Positions 58,801-64,000 of a stretch of DNA of 64,000 bases are shown here, piece by piece; positions within the stretch are counted from its first letter, which is position 1; each line of letters starts with the position of its first letter. The stretch comes from Avena insularis. Its lineage: Eukaryota > Streptophyta > Magnoliopsida > Poales > Poaceae. The stretch lies in contig CM042688.1 in the NCBI GenBank assembly GCA_023614405.1, forward strand, positions 68,868,253 to 68,932,252, in the 5' to 3' direction. A program made the translations under genes and the position numbers. Below the pieces are notes generated by a model. The model did no database searches and was not told the origin of the DNA. It worked only from the letters and a program-made list of their open reading frames with translations.

Positions 58801-59719
58801 AGACTTTCAAAGGCGACTTAAGCCTCATATGAAGGAGGAGGTAAGAAAGGAGGTAATACATTTACTTGATGCAGGAATAATCTTTCACGTGGAAGAAATC
58901 GAATGGATATGTCCCGTTCATTGTGTTCCAAAGAAAGGTGGGTTCACTGTGGTCCCAAACAAACATGATGAGTTGGTTCTAACTCGTACAGTGATTGGTC
59001 ATAGGATGTGCATTGACTATAGGAAACTTAATAAAGAGACTAGAAAGGATCATTACCCTATACCATTTAGAGATCAAACTTTAGAAATGCTTGCTCTACA
59101 TTCTTGTTTTTGTTATCTAGATGGTTACTCTGGTTTTTCTAAAATAGTCATACATCCTGATGACCAACTTAAGACAACTTTCACTTGTCCTTTCGGTTTG
59201 TATGCTTATCGTCGTATGCCATTTGGCCTATGTAACACTCCTGCCACTTCCCAAAGATGTATGACAGCCATATTTGTTGATTATGTTGAAAATATTATGG
59301 AAGTATTCATGGATGATTCTTAGTCTATGGAACTTCGTTTAACCATTATCTTCATAATCTTCATAAAGTTTTGCAGAGATGCGCAGATACCAACCTAGTC
59401 TTGAATTGGGATAAGTGTCACTTCATGGTTCAAGAAGGTATAGTACTTGGCCATAAAATTTTGGGTAAGGGCATTCGAGTCAACAAAGCAAAGGTAGAAG
59501 CAATAGAAAGACCCCCTCCTTGTGATGTAAAAGGAATCAGGAGTTTCTTAGGTCATGCTGGATTCTACAGAAGGTTTATTAAGAACTTCTCTAAGACCGC
59601 TAGCCTTTAACTAATCTCTTATAGAAGGGAGTTTTTTTAATTTTGATGAAAACTGTCTAAATGATTTCACAATATTAAAGCAAGCTCTTCAAGATGAGAA
59701 TATCATTTTGCGGCCCAAA
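58801..59719 (+). pseudogene. Gypsy E reverse transcriptase, truncated
   Basis: The frame from 58829 shows the gypsy-type RT: RKEVIHLLDAGIIF, CIDYRKLNKETRKDHYPIPF, YLDGYSGFSKIVIHPDDQ, YRRMPFGLCNTPATSQRCMT and EVFMDDS followed by a stop. A second frame (59371-59610) continues with CADTNLVLNWDKCHFMVQEG, GIVLGHKILGKGIRV and IRSFLGHAGFYRRFIKNFSK. The similarity stops near 59719 at the beginning of the RNase H region. RNase H and integrase are missing, so the 3' half of gypsy E was lost or replaced. Confidence 0.9.
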
Positions 59720-60801
59720 AGTTGGGGTGTCCAGGCAACGCGGTACCCGAGTTCCCTGATATCATCCGCGATGACTATAGTTGGCGTGCCAAATACTCAG
59801 AGGGTCTTTTTCGGCACGAATTCAACTTTATGTTTCAATACAAAAAAATCAGGCTAACAGCCGTCAAGTTGGGCCCCGTCGCTTCGCCCGTTATGTCGCT
59901 CCCGTCGCTTAGGTGTCAATTAAGCTTGCAGCATTGGCGCCTGCATCCATTACGCTTCTTCTTCTTCCCTGGAGCGGCAATCTGTGGGGCATCGTAGCCA
60001 TGGCACGGATCTAGGACATGGACGAACCTGCTCGGCCCAGCTCTCCTCCCTGTAGGCTTGCAGCGTTGGCGCCTCCATTACTTGTCTTCTTCCCCGGAGC
60101 GGCAATCTATGGTCGCAGCCATGGCGCAGAGCTAGGAAGTGACGAAGCTGCTCGGACCCGCTCTCCTCCCCATCCAGAGTCAGAGCTCGCCCTCACCGTG
60201 GACGCATCCATGGCACGGTCGGGGACGAGAATTGGTTCCCGGTGAGATCTATCACCTTGTCGACCATGCTCGGTTTGTTTTCCTCCTCTAGAATCCGAGC
60301 TCACCGTCGCCGTGGTTGCACCCCACCAATTCTGCCACCTCTGCCGAGGTCTCTGTGGTAGCTCAAGTTCTGGGGCTCTCCAAGTTCTGCCATGTTGGGC
60401 CTGTTAGTGTTGTTGTATGTTAAACTAGCAAATCTCGTTTGTTCAAATCTCTTGCGTTGTACCAACTTTATTGTGTTTAATTATGAAAGACAAAATACAA
60501 ATGACTTCTCTCAATTTCTCGCATAGAAAAATGCACATCTAATTTCATATTCTCGCATGAACTGGCCCCACTTGTTGAACCGGTGGCACTGCCACGATCT
60601 CCACGTAACCATGGTGAGTTCTCGAACCGAAAGTTGCAGTTACCACGTTTCTTCTGCAGTCGTTCCTCTTCCTCAGTCATTCCTCTGCAATTTTTCCTGG
60701 GCGCTTCTTCTTCCTCTGTTCTGGAACCGTCGGTTCATCTTCTTCTTCCTCTCGAAGGCAGTTCCTTGCAGGCAGTTCCTTTCACCCATTTCCTTGAAGG
60801 C
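59720..60801. other. 5' flank of the exonuclease gene with a tandem duplication
   Basis: Bases 59924-60055 and 60056-60170 are two related copies of GCTTGCAGCATTGGCGCC or GCTTGCAGCGTTGGCGCC followed by GGAGCGGCAATCT, about 132 bases apart. The frame of the exonuclease gene stays open upstream to 60583 but with low-complexity Ser and Phe. I see no clear TATA box, so the promoter cannot be placed. Confidence 0.5.
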
Positions 60802-61684
60802 ATGGACGATGGGAAACGCACAACAGAGACCCACTTGGTCCCTGCCCATGGCACCACGACTTTGACAGTGGTGTACACAAATGATGAAGCGACTGTGGAG
60901 ATAACTCTCGCCAGGTTTGAGCAATTGCTTGAGAAAGAGAAGCACAATTTTGTGGGGCTAGACTTGGAGTACACCCGTGCAGATAAGCGAAAAAATCCTC
61001 CACAAGAGATAGCTTTCGTGCAAATCTCCATACATGAGGAGGTCCTCGTTACCACTTCTGCAGGTATGTGAAATTTAAATTTGAGATCACCACTTCTGCA
61101 TCCCTTGTTCCCTTACATCCCTAGAACCATCTAAGTGCAGGAGTAAACCAACTGAGATGCGTTGTCCGGCTTTGGTCGAGTTCTTGTGTAGGAAAGGGAT
61201 AACTTTCACTAGCGTGGATATCACAAATGACACAATTATGCTTTCTCGTGCGTTGATAAAAATCCTAGAGGGGCACCACATCAACATCCAAAATCTGTAC
61301 AAGATCAAATCATACCCAGCGAAGGATGGCATGGGTGATCTGGCAGCGGAAATCATCGATAAATCCTATGAAAAACTAAAGAAATTGAAGCGACTTGATC
61401 ACGACTACTGGGAGTGGAAGCCGATGAGCCAGGCGCGCCTGGAGTATGCAGCCAGAGACGCCTACATGGCGTACAAGTTGTACAGTAAGCTCATTACCAT
61501 GAAAGATGGGATGGTTAAGGCGGGATTTTTCATGAGAGAGATATGCCCTGGTTGCAAGCTAGCCCAGGAGAAGAAGCGCGAGGAGGACAGAAAGCAGTTT
61601 CAGGACGAGCAAGGATCTTGGGACGGTGGCGACATCAAGCGGCTGAAGGGGAAGGAAGTCAAGGACGACAACAAGTGGTGGTGA
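60802..61684 (+). CDS. 3'-5' exonuclease-like protein (RNase D/WRN type, DEDDy), frame broken by one base
   Basis: Exon 1 is 60802-61063 and exon 2 is 61141-61684 (TGA), joined by GT and AG. The protein starts MDDGKRTTETHLVPAHGTTT. Exo I is FVGLDLEYTRADKRKNPPQE (Asp54 and Glu56). Exo II is around ITFTSVDITNDTIMLSR. Exo III is RLEYAARDAYMAYKLY, with the Tyr and Asp spaced as in the DEDDy subclass. The C-terminus has a Cys pair (EICPGCKL) and a charged tail. Such enzymes remove nucleotides from RNA or DNA 3' ends. With the natural splice the frame is off by one: around 61048 the sequence reads GTTACCAC, and one more T would join both halves in frame (268 residues). Using the AG at 61123-61124 instead would also restore frame (273 residues). 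It may be a pseudogene, an alternatively spliced gene, or carry a sequencing error. Confidence 0.75.
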
Positions 61685-62067
61685 TACATTATGTGTTTGA
61701 ATTAGATTTTAGTTTCTAGTTTATTATGTGTGTGATACATTTAGTTACTTCAATACAAAATTTGAACCAATTTAACTTGTTGATGTATTTCTTGACAATT
61801 ATAATATAATCAAGCACTAGAAATATTTTGTAGTGTGCATGAGCATGATCAGTAAATATAATTTAACACTAGAAACTTTAAGGCACTCCATATAAAGGAG
61901 TAGATTAATATATAAGGTTCACCAGAGACACCACGGATATATTGTCTTACATGCCACACACATGTAATAATTAACTAGAACAAAATAAAAGTAGGGGCTA
62001 CAGCAGGACGCCGGGACACGGAGACGCCTAGCAGGGCAGGGGTTTATCAGCAGGAGGCAGCGACAGC
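61685..62067. other. Convergent 3' flanks of the exonuclease and zinc-finger-like genes
   Basis: AT-rich sequence without coding motifs. It should contain the 3' UTRs of both neighbours, which end toward each other. Confidence 0.5.
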
Positions 62068-62350
62068 CTAGTCGATGGGATACAGGCCAGTCCTGACATA
62101 CTTCCGGAGGAATTTGCCATAGGCTACGTGCCGCACCAAGGTAATCGGCCTATGGCTTCTGTCTCTGCCTCTGCCAACGCCCTCCGCGTGCTGGATCATG
62201 CTGTTGAGGTCCACGTTGATTGCTCTGCCACATAATGGGCAAAACAGTCTCCCCCTACGGTGGAAACGGATTAGCCCACACCGAATCAAAGACGTAGCGG
62301 CTCTTGTTGTCCATGGATTCCTTGCTAGCGTCCACTTCATCATCATCCTC
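62068..62350 (-). pseudogene. Last exon of a zinc-finger-like (zf-XS-like) protein, frameshifted
   Basis: On the minus strand an acceptor (AATCAACAG) precedes 62350. The exon begins EDDDEVDASKESMDNKSRYV then FDSVWANPF. After an extra base in the A run at 62264-62266 the next frame gives GRLFCPLCGRAINVDLNSMI with QHAEGVGRGRDRSH, ending GKFLRKYVRTGLYPID. CPLC plus the later QHAEGVG fits the CxxC and His spacing of zf-XS domains, which occur with XS RNA-binding domains in plant RNA-silencing proteins, but only this piece is present. Upstream exons would lie at higher coordinates, in or beyond the tandem repeats. Family assignment is tentative. Confidence 0.5.
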
Positions 62351-62550
62351 CTGTTGATTTTTAAGAACATAACTTAGAACTCATACATATGATTGAGTTG
62401 TATTACAACTCAAGAATTGACAACATGTATATGTAAGACAATATATCCACGGATATCAAAGATAAAGCATCTCAGCAATAGTTTGATCGGTTCATATATC
62501 ATTTCATCTCAACACAATGACAAATAGTTGCATCAGATTGCAGCCTCATA
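62351..62550. other. Probable intron of the zinc-finger-like gene
   Basis: AT-rich DNA between the last exon and the first tandem unit. No coding motif is visible. The pyrimidine tract and CAG acceptor of the last exon are at its left edge on the minus strand. Confidence 0.4.
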
Positions 62551-64000
62551 AGTAACAATTGCACAGGCTGTATTGTTGTTGTACATCGCCCCAGGTTCAC
62601 TAACTCGTCCCTGAAAAAACTTGACACCAATGTGTCTGCCTCTCTTTTGGGACAAATTTGAATCATTGGCCACAATAAGAAATTGAAAGGTAATCGTACA
62701 AAACATTATTCACGGATATACATAGTCAGGTACAAAAACAAGCCTAAATATTGTAATTATAAATAAAAAACCAAACAATTAATCCTCAGGTGCATGTTAA
62801 AAATACTTATGATCAAAACCATTCATATACATATGCATCATACCAATCATTAAAAGATCAGAAACAATTCAAGGATCATATATATAGTTCCACATGATAA
62901 TAAATCTAGGGCCTCATAATTTGTTTTAGAGATGGAGTAGGCGAACCAAAGTACCAACAGCATAACCTATATTGTTTGTGTGCATTGCTGCCTCAGGTTC
63001 ACCAACACATCCCTAAAGCACGACACCATCATACGTGTCTCCCCTTGAACTCTTTTGGGGCAAATTTCAATCATCGGCCTCGGTGACAAACTTCAATGTA
63101 ATTCTTATACACTATGAATGCATGGAATAGATAATTTGAATATCATAGTTCTATGAATATAGAATAAAGATTGCGGCCTCATAAGTTTATTCAGGGATGG
63201 CGTGAGTGAACCAAGTAACAATTGCACAGCCTGTATTGTTGTTGTACATCGCCCCAGGTTCACTAACTCGTCTCTGAAAAAATCTGACACCAATGTGTCT
63301 GCCTCTCTTTTGGGACAAATTTGAATCATTGGCCACAATAAGAAATTGAAAAATGTAATCGTACAAAACATTATTCAGGGATATACATAGTCAGATACAA
63401 AAACAAGCCTAAATATTGTAATTATAAATAAAAAACCAAAAAATTAATCCTCAGGTGCTTGTTAAAAATACTTATGATCAAAACCATCCATATACATATG
63501 CATCATACCAATCATTAAAAGATCAGAAACAATTCAAGGATCATATATGTAGTTCCACATGAGAATAAATCTAGGGCCTCATAATTTGTTTTAGAGATGG
63601 AGTAGGCGAACCAAAGTACCAATAGCACAACCTATATTGTTTGTGTGCATTGCTGCCTCAGGTTCACCAACCCATCCCTAAAACACGACACCATCATACG
63701 TGTCTCCCCTTGAACTCTTTTGGGGCCAATTTCAATCATCGGCCTCGGTGACAAACTAAAATGTAATTCTTATACACTATGAATGCATGGAATATATAAT
63801 TTGAATATCATAGTTCTATGAATGTAGAATAAAGATTGCGGCCTCATAAGTTTATTCAGGACGGCGTGAGTGAACTAAGTAACAATTGCACAACCTATAT
63901 TGTTCTTGTACATCACCCTAGGTTCACTAACTCGTCCCTAAAAAATCTGACACCAATGTGTCTGCCTCTCTTTTGGGGCAAATTTGAATCATTGGCCACA
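62551..64000 (-). repeat. Tandem repeat of about 663 bp carrying an exon-like segment
   Basis: Units begin AGTAACAATTGCACA at 62551, 63214 and 63878. The periods are 663 and 664 bases and the third unit runs off the window. Each unit is itself two diverged halves. On the minus strand half A is open: GVKFFQGRVSEPGAMYNNNT in unit one, GVRFFQRRVSEPGAMYNNNT in unit two. Half B has stops but reads GEPEAAMHTNNIGYAVGTLV. At least four copies of a 40 to 50 codon exon-like segment are therefore visible. They sit on the same strand and upstream of the zinc-finger-like exon, so they may be duplicated exons or intron DNA of that gene. Confidence 0.8.

Noticed and set aside
1..64000. CRISPR arrays, toxin-antitoxin pairs, phage or bacterial defence genes
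   Set aside because: Nothing of that kind is present. Direct repeats here are LTRs, a minisatellite or the 663-bp unit, and genes have plant introns and transposon context.

Overview
This window looks like nuclear DNA of a grass, most likely a Triticeae species (wheat, Aegilops, barley or rye group). The reasons are spliced plant genes, Stowaway MITEs with CTCCCTCCGT ends and TA duplications, two nested copia elements of the BARE1/WIS/Angela type, and gypsy elements whose LTRs open with a TGATACGT hairpin. I saw no bacterial-style operon, CRISPR array, rRNA or tRNA gene. Assignments come from reading translations and repeats by eye; no database search was run.

Layout. 1-1383 has no gene. 1384-6047 holds a divergent pair about 200 bp apart: a mitochondrial-type PPR protein (minus) and a ten-exon YlmH-like S4 RNA-binding protein (plus). 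Its intron 9 carries a Stowaway MITE, and a second MITE lies downstream. 9175-10563 is a 1.4 kb Harbinger-like element with its own TATA box and an Ala/Glu-rich frame. 14123-14836 (minus) is a VQ4-like VQ-motif gene. 15430-17133 is a decayed Harbinger-associated SANT/Myb-type frame.

17978-59719 is a nested block of LTR retrotransposons. Copia A (19110-27381, TSD ATTTA) sits in an AT-rich LTR-like sequence. Gypsy A (about 28499-47010) carries gag-protease plus an accessory frame but no reverse transcriptase, and its right LTR is split by copia B (37463-46302, TSD AAAAC). Gypsy A abuts the 5' end of gypsy C (47011-48391). Gypsy D (50120-58127, TSD ATGTT) is another gag-protease-only element and has landed inside the protease of gypsy E (plus strand), which resumes with reverse transcriptase and is cut off near 59719.

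The last 4 kb returns to gene space: a DEDDy 3'-5' exonuclease-like gene (60802-61684), then on the minus strand the last exon of a zinc-finger-like gene (62068-62350). Upstream of that exon is a roughly 663-bp tandem repeat that re-copies an exon-like segment and runs off the window.

The observations most worth a second look are these: a missing splice acceptor at the last YlmH exon with an in-frame replacement; one-base frame breaks in the two right-hand genes; the amplified exon-like repeat; and a well-conserved 3' non-coding block, including a small hydrophobic frame, shared by two gypsy elements that both lack polymerase.
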